64,000 bases of DNA, taken from PFJX01 sp031426735 (GTDB lineage: Bacteria; Pseudomonadota; Gammaproteobacteria; Burkholderiales; Thiobacillaceae). The notes beneath the pieces were generated by a model, which saw only the letters and a list, made by a program, of their open reading frames with translations, ran no database searches and had not been told where the DNA came from. Shown one piece after another: positions 32,957-42,200 of this stretch. The translations under genes were made by a program, and so were the position numbers. Numbering within the stretch: the stretch's first letter is position 1; every line of letters begins with the position of its first letter. The stretch lies in assembly GCA_031426735.1 (NCBI GenBank), contig JASJPK010000064.1, positions 1-64,000 on the forward strand, given 5' to 3'.

Positions 32957-34264
32957 CTAGAAGTTGCGCGAACCGTCGGGTTGGTATTTGTAGCGGATAC
33001 CGATGTTCTGCCCGCCAACTACCGGTGTGATGCTGGAAATCTCAAGAATGGCGTATTTGCCGCCGAGCAACTGGAAGGCATAGACCTGTCCGACGCTGAT
33101 TCCGAACGGCCCGCCGCCATAGCCCGCTAGCGGTGCCTGGGTGGTGGTGTTGAAGCTGCTGCCCAGGAGTTGTGCCTGGTTGCCGGCCCGGAGGAACATC
33201 AGATTGAACTCGACGCGGAGATCGCCATCCGGGAAAGCGCCCAGGCAGTCCTGGCCGGGGAAGGTGTCGCCGCCTTCGAAGCTGAACGCGGTGCACGGGT
33301 TGTTACTGGCGAACAGCGTGGCCGAGCCGGTTTCCACGCTGTCCGAACTGCCGCCCGGCTGGGAACCCTGGGTGTTGGTGTCCGCCGCGCCGGTATCCGG
33401 ATTCAGCGTGATGACGGTTTTGCCCACCGATTCGCCGGTGACCGAGGTGGCGATCTCGCTTGCGCCCGACAAGCCGAAGATCAGTGGCGCGGCGAGGCGT
33501 GAAAGCTTGAAGCCGTCGCCTTCGCGCACGAAACCGGCGATGGTGGCAGCGGAGTCACGCAGAATCTGGCCGGAACGGGTGGATTGAACCTGCCGGTTGA
33601 ACGTGAAATACACCTCGTAGCTTTGGTCGAACTGGGCCACCCGGCTGATCTGCGCTTCGATGCGGATGTTGTCGAGATAGCGGAAGTCGTCGGAGATAGC
33701 ATCTTCCAGTGCTGCTTCATTGCCTTCGAAGTCCTTGGACACCAGACGCATGAAGGCCGACCTGTTTTCCTGCATGTAGGCCTGCAGCAGTTGCAGGAAG
33801 GCTTGGCGCACTTCCTCCTGCGGGTTGCTGGCGGTGATCTTGAGCAGGAAAGCATGCTCGTCCTCGTCGCTTTTCTGGCCGGTGGTGGTGATCGCGCGAA
33901 TGCGGAAATCGTAGTCGCGTTCCAGATCCAACCGCATTTCATGCGTGAATGCGCCGCGTTCACCCAGGGCAGCCTTGACCCATTTCTGGCCGCCATCGAG
34001 GCTGATTTCGACCAGGCCGATCAAGCCGCGCCGGACTTCGGCGCGACCGCGCAGCGTGATGACGCCGCTTTCCAGGTCCTCGCGGGTGAGCACGACTCGA
34101 TCTTCGGCGCGTGCGACATCGACGCGGTTGAATTTCAGGTCGGTGATGCTCGGCTCGCTATCGGAGCGGCCGAATTCCCACCACGCCGCCTGGACCGCCG
34201 GCGTAAGCAGCAGGGCGACGAGCAGGAGCCAGATGGCTGAGCCGATGCGTGTGCGGTGGGTCAT
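32957..34264 (-). CDS. Exported Ig-like / NTF2-like protein of the envelope cluster
   Basis: 435 residues from ATG 34264, which overlaps the barrel gene's stop as ATGA; a longer open frame to 34894 is a shadow of the barrel gene. The signal peptide is IWLLLVALLLTPAVQA. Residues ~45-145 look like an immunoglobulin-type beta domain (GLIGLVEISLDGGQKWVKA; YDFRIRAITTTGQKSDED). Residues ~150-260 form an NTF2-like domain (AYMQENRSAFMRLVSKDFEG; ISDDFRYLDNIRIEAQISRV). A Gly/Ser/Asp-rich linker (PDTGAADTNTQGSQPGGSSD) precedes a C-terminal beta domain with one possible disulfide (NNPCTAFSFEGGDTFPGQDC). No family recognised. Confidence 0.8.
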   Translation of the reverse strand: MTHRTRIGSAIWLLLVALLLTPAVQAAWWEFGRSDSEPSITDLKFNRVDVARAEDRVVLTREDLESGVITLRGRAEVRRGLIGLVEISLDGGQKWVKAALGERGAFTHEMRLDLERDYDFRIRAITTTGQKSDEDEHAFLLKITASNPQEEVRQAFLQLLQAYMQENRSAFMRLVSKDFEGNEAALEDAISDDFRYLDNIRIEAQISRVAQFDQSYEVYFTFNRQVQSTRSGQILRDSAATIAGFVREGDGFKLSRLAAPLIFGLSGASEIATSVTGESVGKTVITLNPDTGAADTNTQGSQPGGSSDSVETGSATLFASNNPCTAFSFEGGDTFPGQDCLGAFPDGDLRVEFNLMFLRAGNQAQLLGSSFNTTTQAPLAGYGGGPFGISVGQVYAFQLLGGKYAILEISSITPVVGGQNIGIRYKYQPDGSRNF

Positions 34265-35898
34265 TTTTTCATCTCTTTCTGAAAGTTCCATTGCAGCGAC
34301 AGCTTCACGATTTTCTCGCGGTAATCGTTGGCGGCGTTCTGCGTGAAAGTGTGGATGTAGTCGGCATATTCCAGTTTCACGCTGCCGTCCTTGAGCCAGG
34401 CCGGTTTGCTTTGCCAGTAAATGCTCGCCCGCTTGTGGCGGTTGTCGGCGAGGGCGGTGACCGCATCGGCGCTGTTGCGCTCCAGGCTGGCGCCAATCGC
34501 GGTGCCGTTGCCCTTGTCGGCGGTCAGGCCGACGCGGATGCGGTCGCTGATATCGCTGCCGTTGCTGTTGAGCGTGCCGGTTTCTTGCCGGCCGATAGCG
34601 AGATCGGCGCGGATATCCCAGTTGTTTCTCAGGCGGCGCCGGTAATCCAGGCCGAGGTCGAACAGCGTGCTGACGGCGTCGGCGCGGGTGAGCTGGTCTT
34701 CGTCGAGTATCTGCTCGATTTCGGCGCGCCAGTCGTAATGCTCGGCCACACGATCGTTGATCTTGAACTTGATACGGTCGGTGGTCTGGTCGTTGCTGCC
34801 GTCGGAGATTTCCTTCTGGCGATTGCGCCAGGACAAGGCGATGTTCATGTGGCGGCGACCGAAAGCGCGGGCGCGCTTGAAACCGGCTTCCCAAGTGGCG
34901 ACTTCGGTTGTCGCGGCGATCTGGTTGTCCAGGTTGTCTTCATAGTAGTCGTGGATCGCAAACAGGCGCCAATCGCGCGTCAGCTTGTAATCCGCCTTCA
35001 GGTAATAGCGCCAGCGATCGGCGGTGGCGCCGCCGCCGCGCGAGATGAAGTCCGGCGCGACGCGTTCCATCTGGCCATCGAGATTCAGTGACTTCAGCGC
35101 GGCGCGCATCGCCAGCTTATGCGCCGATCCCGTCTTGTTGACGGTGGCCGCGCCGGCAGCCGCGATCTCATCGGTGTCGCTGTAGGCATGTTCGCCGGTC
35201 ACCACCAGGCCGGCATTGCGGTATTCCCAGTCAATTGCCGGGAGAAACTGCTCGTAGGCCGGGTAGCTGACATTGATGTCGCCGGCATCGTCATGCGCCT
35301 CGGCCAGATTCAGGCCCAGGCGGAACTTCTCCCAGGCCCGTTGCAGGCGGACGCCGCCGCCCAGGGTGTTCATCGGCTCCAGCGTCGGATCTTTGTAGAG
35401 AAATGCCCATTGGCCGTCGAAGCTGCCATAGAAGGCGCGGACATAGTTCTGGTCGTCGCTCAGGTTGCGCTGGAAAGCCAGACCCTTGATGCCCTTGGTC
35501 ATCGAGTAGGCCGAAAGGTTGGCGAAATAGTCTCCCAGGTTGAGCCGGGTCCTGGCATCGAACAGCTGCCATTCCAGTTTTTGCAGGGAAAGCCGTTCCG
35601 GGTCGAACTGGTTGCTATCGGTGTAGCGCAGGCTGCTGTTGAACAGCGAGTTCCACTTGCCGTCAAACGCCATTCCGTTCCAGCGCACATCGGTTTCATG
35701 CAACAGATGCGTGCCGGGGTCGTAGAAACTGGCGGCCTTGTTGGGGCCGGTCACGCTCTGGTGGAGGAGGTCGGTGCGAGTGCTGATGCTCAGATCATCG
35801 GCTCGAACCGTCAAACCGGGCTGACTGAGCAGTCCCAAGGCGAGCAGCGAAAAAGGCAGTGCTCGAAATAGCGAGTGGGCGAACATGGTCGGTCCCAT
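34261..35898 (-). CDS. Putative outer-membrane beta-barrel protein
   Basis: 545 residues from ATG 35898 (ATG 35886 is an alternative). A signal peptide (LFRALPFSLLALGLLSQPGL) is followed by a long run of alternating, aromatic-flanked beta strands of about ten residues (WRYYLKADYKLTRDWRLFAI; RHMNIALSWRNRQKEI; NNWDIRADLAIGRQETG) and ends in REKIVKLSLQWNFQKEM, consistent with a transmembrane barrel of some 20 strands. There are no CxxC or CxxCH motifs, so it is not an obvious MtrB/PioB-type porin. It is the first gene of the minus-strand cluster; a weak TTGCGG-18-TATATT promoter may lie at about 35920-35970. The likely role is a pore or anchor for the exported proteins that follow. Confidence 0.8.
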   Translation of the reverse strand: MGPTMFAHSLFRALPFSLLALGLLSQPGLTVRADDLSISTRTDLLHQSVTGPNKAASFYDPGTHLLHETDVRWNGMAFDGKWNSLFNSSLRYTDSNQFDPERLSLQKLEWQLFDARTRLNLGDYFANLSAYSMTKGIKGLAFQRNLSDDQNYVRAFYGSFDGQWAFLYKDPTLEPMNTLGGGVRLQRAWEKFRLGLNLAEAHDDAGDINVSYPAYEQFLPAIDWEYRNAGLVVTGEHAYSDTDEIAAAGAATVNKTGSAHKLAMRAALKSLNLDGQMERVAPDFISRGGGATADRWRYYLKADYKLTRDWRLFAIHDYYEDNLDNQIAATTEVATWEAGFKRARAFGRRHMNIALSWRNRQKEISDGSNDQTTDRIKFKINDRVAEHYDWRAEIEQILDEDQLTRADAVSTLFDLGLDYRRRLRNNWDIRADLAIGRQETGTLNSNGSDISDRIRVGLTADKGNGTAIGASLERNSADAVTALADNRHKRASIYWQSKPAWLKDGSVKLEYADYIHTFTQNAANDYREKIVKLSLQWNFQKEMKK

Positions 35899-36119
35899 CA
35901 AAGAGTCTTATGCGGATAAACCTGTCTTCAATATAGGGTCAATCAGGTACCAACCGCAATAAAAAACCCGCATGAAAATCAGCGCTTGCCATCGTCAGAA
36001 CATACAACAGCGCCGTTGATCGCCAAGTGCCAGTCGCGCAACGCCACCGGCTCGCAGTTTCGGCCGATGTGGAAAACCCGCAGAATCGAGGCAGCGTTTT
36101 CGACCCTAAGCCGTCCGCC

Positions 36120-36449
36120 ATGCACCTGCTCGACGAAGCCACCTATTACCGCCAGTTGGCGCAGACGCGTGCGTTGGCCTTGGTGTTGTTCACCAGCCCG
36201 GCCTGCGGGACCTGCCGCGTGGTGGAGCGTCAATTGCCGGAGAGCGCGCCGCCTGACGCGCAGTTGTTCAAGGTCGATGTCCAGGTCGCCGCCGCCCTGG
36301 CGCGCGCGTTCGAGGTGTTTCATCTGCCGACGTTGTTTCTTTACGTCGACGGCCATTACCATGCCCGCCTGAATTGCGCGGTGACGCCGGCCAAGCTGCG
36401 TGCCGCCATCGAGTACGCTCTGCAACGCCCCGCCGAGGAAGAACCATGA
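36120..36449 (+). CDS. Thioredoxin-fold protein
   Basis: 109 residues. SPACGTCRVVERQLP carries a CGTC redox motif in the thioredoxin position, followed by LFKVDVQVAAALARAFEVFH and the cis-proline LPTLFLYVDGHYHARL. There is no signal peptide, so it is probably cytoplasmic. ATG 36120 is chosen because the upstream open frame to 36027 has no family resemblance. The TGA stop lies within an ATGA at 36446-36449, which is also the left edge of the inserted element; without that element this ATGA would overlap the ampD start. Confidence 0.82.
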   Translation: MHLLDEATYYRQLAQTRALALVLFTSPACGTCRVVERQLPESAPPDAQLFKVDVQVAAALARAFEVFHLPTLFLYVDGHYHARLNCAVTPAKLRAAIEYALQRPAEEEP

Positions 36450-36799
36450 TCCTTGAAACAGCAGTTGACCGCTCCTCATCCCTTGTGAGACCTCATGCTG
36501 GCTGATGTTTTGCGCTTCGTTGACGTTCACCCATTGGGTGAGCCCGCTACCCGCCCGCTGTCGGGGTGGAGAAGCCGTCTGGCGGCGTTGCTCCTGATGA
36601 AACTACTAAGCGAAGGACTAAGCCGCCAAAAGACGGCGGCCAAGTCCCTGCTTATCCTCGCCATGCCTCGGCATGACTCGTCGTCGCGCACCCGCAAGGG
36701 GCATGCCGGATTCGTACGCGCTGAAGCGCTACGACTCCGCTACCTTGCCAGCCGGTTTCTCCACCCCGCCCTCGGACGGGTTCAACTGCTGTTTCAAGG
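36446..36799 (+). ncRNA. Structured mobile non-coding element, HEARO/omega-RNA-like
   Basis: 354 bases with no credible protein gene. A 20-bp perfect inverted repeat closes the ends (36449-36468 with 36782-36801). Inside it, CGGGGTGGAGAA (36562-36573) pairs with TTCTCCACCCCG (36757-36768), and GCCGTCTGGCGGC (36574-36586) pairs with GCCGCC-AAA-AGACGGC (36622-36637); TCACCCA/TGGGTGA forms a further hairpin near 36526-36541. ATGA occurs at both borders (36446-36449 and 36800-36803), so removing one ATGA plus the insert restores a stop/start overlap of the thioredoxin gene and ampD. HEARO RNAs, now known as the guide RNAs of IscB/IsrB nucleases, are about this size and are reported to insert next to ATGA. 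Assignment by structure and context only; it could instead be an unrelated MITE. Confidence 0.6.
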
Positions 36800-37342
36800 A
36801 TGAACCATCCTATCGACGCCGCCGGCTGGCATACCGCCGCCCGGCGTATCGCCTCGCCCAATTGCGACGCGCGGCCGCCGGATGGCGCCATCACGCTGCT
36901 GGTGATCCACAACATCAGCCTGCCGCCGGGCGAATTCGGCGGGCCTGGCGTCGAGCAGTTGTTCACCAATTGTCTCGACCCTACCGCGCATCCGTATTAC
37001 GCGACGATCCACGAACTACGGGTCTCCGCCCATTTCTTCATCCGCCGCGACGGCGAACTGCTGCAGTTCGTGCCGTGCGGTCAGCGCGCCTGGCATGCCG
37101 GCGCATCGAGTTGGCGCGGACGCGAACGTTGCAATGATTTTTCCGTGGGGGTGGAACTGGAAGGCAGTGACGATCAGCCGTTCACCGATGTGCAATATGA
37201 CCGGCTGAATGGATTGATCCGGTCGCTGCGTGCAGCCTATCCGAGCATGACCGATGTTGCCGGCCATGCCGAGATCGCGCCTGGCCGCAAGACCGATCCG
37301 GGAGCGTGCTTCGATTGGAGCCGAGTCGACCGGTCGAACTGA
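36800..37342 (+). CDS. ampD: 1,6-anhydro-N-acetylmuramyl-L-alanine amidase
   Basis: 180 residues, the usual AmpD length. It cleaves anhydro-muropeptides in cytoplasmic cell-wall recycling. The zinc ligands are visible: the His in LLVIHNISLPPGEFGGPG, the His-Ala-Glu segment VAGHAEIAPGRKTDPG and its Asp. SAHFFIRRDGELLQFVPCG and AWHAGASSWRGRERCND are typical. The ATG lies on the right border of the inserted element, only CAAGG preceding it, so its ribosome-binding site was altered by the insertion. It ends one base before the convergent panD stop. Confidence 0.93.
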   Translation: MNHPIDAAGWHTAARRIASPNCDARPPDGAITLLVIHNISLPPGEFGGPGVEQLFTNCLDPTAHPYYATIHELRVSAHFFIRRDGELLQFVPCGQRAWHAGASSWRGRERCNDFSVGVELEGSDDQPFTDVQYDRLNGLIRSLRAAYPSMTDVAGHAEIAPGRKTDPGACFDWSRVDRSN

Positions 37343-37723
37343 TCAGGCCGCTTGCGCCGGGATCTGCGCGCCGATGCGCTTGATGCGGTTCTTCTCATCG
37401 ACGTAAACCAGCTTCGGCTCGAAGTTGGCCAGTTCAATTTCGTTGTACACCGAGTAGGTGGCGATGATCAGGACGTCGCCGACGGCGGCCTTGCGCGCGG
37501 CGGCGCCGTTTACCGAAATCATGCCGGAGCCCTTCTGGCCGCGAATCGCGTAGGTGGCAAAACGCTCGCCGTTGTTGACGTTGTAGAGCTCGATTCTTTC
37601 GTACTCGCGGATATCCGCCGCTTCCAGCAAGAGCTCGTCGATCGCGCACGAACCTTCGTATTCCAGTTCGGAGGCGGTGACGCGCACACGGTGCAGTTTG
37701 GACTTGAGCAGAGTGCGTTGCAT
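37343..37723 (-). CDS. panD: Aspartate 1-decarboxylase
   Basis: 126 residues (126 in E. coli). It makes beta-alanine for pantothenate and CoA. The proenzyme self-cleaves between Gly24 and Ser25; LEYEGSCAIDELLLEAADI shows the Gly-Ser site, forming the pyruvoyl group. NVNNGERFATYAIRGQKGSG and VGDVLIIATYSVYNE are family signatures. Start ATG 37723 gives MQRTLLKSKLHRVRVTASEL; an extension to 37804 is not used. It is convergent with ampD. Confidence 0.96.
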   Translation of the reverse strand: MQRTLLKSKLHRVRVTASELEYEGSCAIDELLLEAADIREYERIELYNVNNGERFATYAIRGQKGSGMISVNGAAARKAAVGDVLIIATYSVYNEIELANFEPKLVYVDEKNRIKRIGAQIPAQAA

Positions 37724-37822
37724 GGCGGTGGATGAGTTGAAAAAACGGCTGCAATTATAGCTGCGATCTTGCGCTGCACAATAAATCGGCTGGACCCGGT
37801 ACAAACAGGCCAGACGGTCGCG

Positions 37823-39091
37823 CTACAAGACCAGAATGGCGCGGAAATCGTTGACGTTGGTGCGGGTCGGGCCGGTCAGCAGCAAGTCGTCGAGCGTGGT
37901 GAAAAAGCCATAGGCGTCGTTGTCGGCGAGATGGCTGCGGGCATTTACGCCGAGCGCGGCGGCGCGCGCCAGACTGTCCGGGGCGATCAGCGCGCCGGCG
38001 TTGTCCCCGCTGCCGTCGATGCCGTCGCTGTCGGCGGCCAGCGCATGTACGTCGGCCAGACCGTCAAGCGCCAGGGCCAGTGCCAGCAGGAATTCGGCAT
38101 TGCGGCCGCCGCGCCCCCGGCCGCGCAGCGTGACGCTGGTTTCGCCGCCGGACAGCAACACCAGCGGCGGCCGCCAGGGATTGCCGTGCGCGCGGATTTC
38201 CCGCGCCAGCGCGGCGAAGGTCTGCGCCACTTCGCGCGCCTTGCCGCTGTAGGTGTCGCCCAACACAATGGGCCGAATGCCGTGGCTCTGAAAGTAATTC
38301 GCTGCTGCCTGCAGCATCGTGCGGCCATTGGCAATGACGTGCTGTTCGACGCGGTCGAAACAGGCTGCCCCCGGCTTCGGTGTCTCTTCGATCTGACCGG
38401 CCGCACCGGCCTGCAGGTGCCGCCGCACCGAGGCGGGTGCGGCGATGCCGCGCTGCATCAGGATTGCCAGCGCATCGGCGTAAGTCGTAGCGTCCGCCGC
38501 GAACGGGCCGGAAGCGATCACCGCCGGGTCGTCGCCGGCCACGTCCGAAATCATCAGCGCTGTCACCGGCGCGCGGCAGGCTGCGGCCAAACGCCCGCCC
38601 AGCGTTTGCGACAGATGTTTGCGCACCGTGTTGATCTCGTCGATGGGCGCGCCGCTGTTCAGCAACGCGCCGCTTACCGCTTGCAGGTCGGCCAGGGAAA
38701 CGCCGGCGACGGGCAGACTGAGCAGGCTGGAGCCGCCGCCGGAAATCAGCGCCAGCACCCGCTCGTCCGGCTCGGCGGCGCTGACCAGATCGAGCAGGCG
38801 TTGCGCGGCGGCCAGACCGGCGCGATCCGGCAGCGGATGGCCGGCTTCGACCACTTCGATGCGCCGGGTCGGCAGGCCGTGGCCGTGCCGCGTGATGACC
38901 AGGCCGGCAAGCTCGGCGTCGGGCAGATGGGCTTCGACGCATGCCGCCATCGCGGCAGCCGCCTTGCCGGCGCCGACCACCCGCAAGCGGCCTGGTTTGA
39001 GTGCCGCCAGATGCGGCGGCAATACCGCTTCGGCTTGTACAGCGGCAACAGCTGCGTGAAAGCTGCCAATCAGAATGTCGCGTGGGGACAC
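37823..39091 (-). CDS. ttuD: Glycerate 2-kinase (MOFRL/TtuD family)
   Basis: 422 residues from GTG 39091. This family phosphorylates glycerate at C2, sometimes annotated as hydroxypyruvate reductase. N-terminal kinase signatures: RVVGAGKAAAAMAACVEAHL, LISGGGSSLLSLPV, INTVRKHLSQTLGGRLA, ISDVAGDDPAVIASGP. The MOFRL C-terminal domain has LLSGGETSVTLRGRGRGGRN and DSDGIDGSGDNAGA. There are no glyoxylate-pathway neighbours; it lies 100 bases from panD and is alone on its strand. Confidence 0.9.
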   Translation of the reverse strand: MSPRDILIGSFHAAVAAVQAEAVLPPHLAALKPGRLRVVGAGKAAAAMAACVEAHLPDAELAGLVITRHGHGLPTRRIEVVEAGHPLPDRAGLAAAQRLLDLVSAAEPDERVLALISGGGSSLLSLPVAGVSLADLQAVSGALLNSGAPIDEINTVRKHLSQTLGGRLAAACRAPVTALMISDVAGDDPAVIASGPFAADATTYADALAILMQRGIAAPASVRRHLQAGAAGQIEETPKPGAACFDRVEQHVIANGRTMLQAAANYFQSHGIRPIVLGDTYSGKAREVAQTFAALAREIRAHGNPWRPPLVLLSGGETSVTLRGRGRGGRNAEFLLALALALDGLADVHALAADSDGIDGSGDNAGALIAPDSLARAAALGVNARSHLADNDAYGFFTTLDDLLLTGPTRTNVNDFRAILVL

Positions 39092-39205
39092 GTAGCGCCT
39101 CGTTATAAAGGGAGCAGCCTAGCAATGCCCGGTAATCCTGCGCCGCCTGCTGTATTTGGTCGAGTGCGCCATGCACACGTTAACTCGCCGCGGGCGGTTG
39201 AATTT

Positions 39206-39280
39206 GTAGGATGGGCCAAGCGCAGCGGGCCCATCAACACGCGGCGACAAGATGGGCCCGCTGCACTTGGCCCATCCTAC
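39206..39280. repeat. REP palindrome, GTAGGATGGGCC family
   Basis: A 75-base imperfect palindrome starting GTAGGATGGGCCAAG and ending CTTGGCCCATCCTAC. It lies between ttuD and the RND permease (both minus strand) and covers the TAG stop codon of the permease (39277-39279). Elements of this family are common extragenic repeats in proteobacteria. It could act as a terminator or mRNA-protecting hairpin. Confidence 0.85.
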
Positions 39281-42200
39281 GAAGCGTTCTTGACGATCTT
39301 GGCGCGCCCGATGAACAGCCGATAGAGCAACGGCACCACGAACAGCGTCAACACCGTCGACACGGTCAGGCCCCAGACGATGCTGGAGGCGACCGGTCCC
39401 CAGATCAGCGATTTGCCGCCCAGGCCCAGCGCCAGCGAGAGCAGGCCGCCGATGGTGGTGCTGGTGGTGATCAGAATCGGCACCACGCGCCGGCGCGCGG
39501 AATACACCGCCGCATGCAGCACGCCCATGCCGGCGCGGCGGCGTTCGTTGGCGGCGTCGATCAGTACGATGGCCGAATTGACCGCGATGCCGGTCAGCGC
39601 GATGACACCATACAGGCTGTACAGCGACAGCGGATTGCCGGAAACCACCAGCCCGAAAGCCACGCCGGTGAACGCCATCGGCACGGTGGCCAGGATCATC
39701 AGCGGTTGCCAGTAGCTGCGGAATTGCGCCGCCAGGATCAGATAGATCAGGCCCAGACCGAGCAGGAACAGGCCAAGCATGGCGTCGAGACTTTCCTGGA
39801 TGTCGTCGAGTTCGCCGGAATAGTCGATCGCCACATCGGGGAAGTTCGCCGCCATTGCGTCCCAGGCGGCCTTGACCTGGTCGTTGGCGGCCACCGTGTC
39901 GGTTTGCGTCTTGTCCAGATCGGCTTCGATGGTGATCGCGCGGCGCAGGTCGTAACGCTTGATGACGCCCTTGGCGGTGCGCGCCTCGGCGTCGACCAGA
40001 TTGGCCAGCGTCGTCGTGCCACCCCCAGGCAAGGCGACGGCATCGTCCAGCGCGGCGCGGATGTCGTCGAAATTGCGTTCCGGCCCGCGCACGCGCACCT
40101 CGATCTTCTCGCTGGCATCGCGCGCCAGCGCGACGATCTCGCCTTCGCCATGCAGTCGCACCAGGCGCGCCACCAGCGCCGGGTCGAGGCCGGCGGCGCG
40201 CACTGCGTCGGCATCGACGCGCAACACGTATTCGTGGCGACCGGGCAGATCGTCGTCGACCACGTCGTGACTGCCTGGAATGCCGGCGACCACTTGCTTC
40301 AAGGCATCGGCGGCGGCGCGCAAGTGAGCGTAGTCGTCGCCGCGCAGCCTTACCTTCACCGGTTTCTCGGCCGGGGGGCCGCCGGACAGGACGATGAAAC
40401 TGATGCGGCCGCCGAGTTGCAGTTTCTCGACCTCGCTGCGCATGGCCGCGACGATCGTGTCCGCGCCCCGCATGTCGCCCTCCCGCGGCAACAGCGATAC
40501 GGCGACCTGGCCGTACGCATCGCCGTAGAACGGTTCGGTCTCGGTGAATTTGAGGCCGGCATAGCTGGCCGCGCCACGCAGTTCGCCGGCCTGCAGGCGC
40601 GCGGTGACGGCGCGTTCCAGCAGCTGCGTGCGCGTCAGCGTGACGTCGATGGCGGTGCCCGGCGGCATGTCCAGGCTGACGTAGAAAATACGGATCGGGT
40701 CGGCGGCGAAGAACTGTTGTTTGATCCAGCCGCCCGCCACAGCGGACACGGCCAGGGCAAAGGCAGCCAGCAACAACACCAAAGTGGCCCAGGCGTGGCG
40801 CAGCGAGAACAGCAGCAGCCGCGCGTATTTGACGCGCACGGCGTGGGTGAAGCGGGTGCGCCAGCCATGCAGGCGGCTCGGGCGGGTGAAGTCGGGTTTC
40901 AGTGCCAGCACGTGCGCCGGCAGCATCCAGAACGCTTCGATCAGGCTGATGCATAGCGCCATGGTTACCACCAGCGGCACCACCATCATGAATTTGCCGA
41001 CGATGCCGGGCAGCAGGATCAACGGCAGGAAGGCGGCCACCGTGGTCAGCACCGAGGCCAGCACGGGCAAACCGACGCTGGCGATCGCCGCGGTTGCCGC
41101 CTCGACCGCCGCGGCTCCGCGTGTCATCCGGTAATAGATGTCTTCCAGGATCACCACGGCATCGTCGACCAGCATGCCCAGCGCGATGATGACCCCGAGC
41201 AGCACGGTCAGATTGAGCGTGAAGCCGAGCAGCGACAGCAGCCAGAACGTGCCGGCGAGTGAAAAGGGGATGCCAAGGCTGACCAGACCGGCCAGGCGGC
41301 TGCCGAGGAACAGCCAGGTGATCAGGAACACCAGCAGCAGACCTTGCAGCGCATTGTTCTGCATGATCGAAATGGATTGCCGTGTCGGCACGGTCTGGTC
41401 GTCGAGCAGCGAAAGCTTCAGGCCGGCGCCGTGCAGGCCCTGGTTTTGCGTGGCGAGGTAGGCGTTCACCCGTTCCAGCAGCGCCAGCGTGTTGACGCGG
41501 CTTTTCTTGGTTATCGCCAGCATCACGCCGGGCCGGCCCTGGCTGGAAACGAGGGTGGCGGGTTTTTCGCGGGCGCGCGACAGCGTGGCGATGTCTTCCA
41601 GCGGGATATGTGAAACGCCCGGTCGCGCCGCGTTGCCGGCGGGGAATACGGTCAAGCGGGCCAGATGATCCGGTGTGATGTCCTGGCCGAATACGCGCAG
41701 CAGCCATTCCGCGTCGCCGACGCGGACGCGCCCGGCCGGTGTGTCCTGAAACCAGCTTGCCACCGAATCGGCCACGTCGGCAGCAGTCAGGCCGCGTGCG
41801 GCGACGGCTTGCGGATCGAAGGCGACGCGCAGTTCCGGATCGGACAAACCGGTGGCGAACACTTTGTCGACGCCGGCCATGCGTTCCAGATCGACCTTGA
41901 TGCGCCGTGCGGCGTCGCGCAGCGTCTCGTCGTTGGCCGCACCCTGCAACAGCAGCATGGCGCTGGGGAAGCCGTTGTTGGTGGTGATTTCGTCGACGCT
42001 CGGGTCGTCCACTTCCGGCGGCAAGTCACGCTCGGAGGCGGCCTGCACTTCGCGGCGCAGGTCGGTGACGCGCTTGTCGAAGGTGGCGGCGGGGATGTCG
42101 CGGAAGCGCACCAGCACGGTGGACACGCTCTCGCGGCTGACACTTGAGATGAAGCGGATGTCGCCGATGCGGGCGACCGCTTCCTCCAGCGGTTGCGTCA

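Noticed and set aside
34265..34894. N-terminal extension of the 435-residue exported protein to 645 residues
   Set aside because: The extra 210 codons are Arg/Gln-rich shadow of the barrel gene; the signal peptide begins at the ATG overlapping the barrel stop.
36495..36803. Possible 102-residue protein within the inserted element
   Set aside because: Basic, low-complexity translation without a ribosome-binding site; the DNA there is better explained by paired RNA helices, and the frame runs through the end repeat.
37769..39325. Open frame of 518 codons on the plus strand opposite the glycerate kinase
   Set aside because: Shadow of a clear minus-strand gene; runs on through the REP palindrome.
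39211..40956. Open frame of 581 codons on the plus strand opposite the RND permease
   Set aside because: It starts inside the REP palindrome and shadows the permease; composition is Gln/Arg/His-rich with no motif.
39119..41707. Open frame of 862 codons on the minus strand, overlapping the RND permease in another frame
   Set aside because: It is in a different frame from the clear 1036-residue pump and has Arg/His-rich shadow composition.
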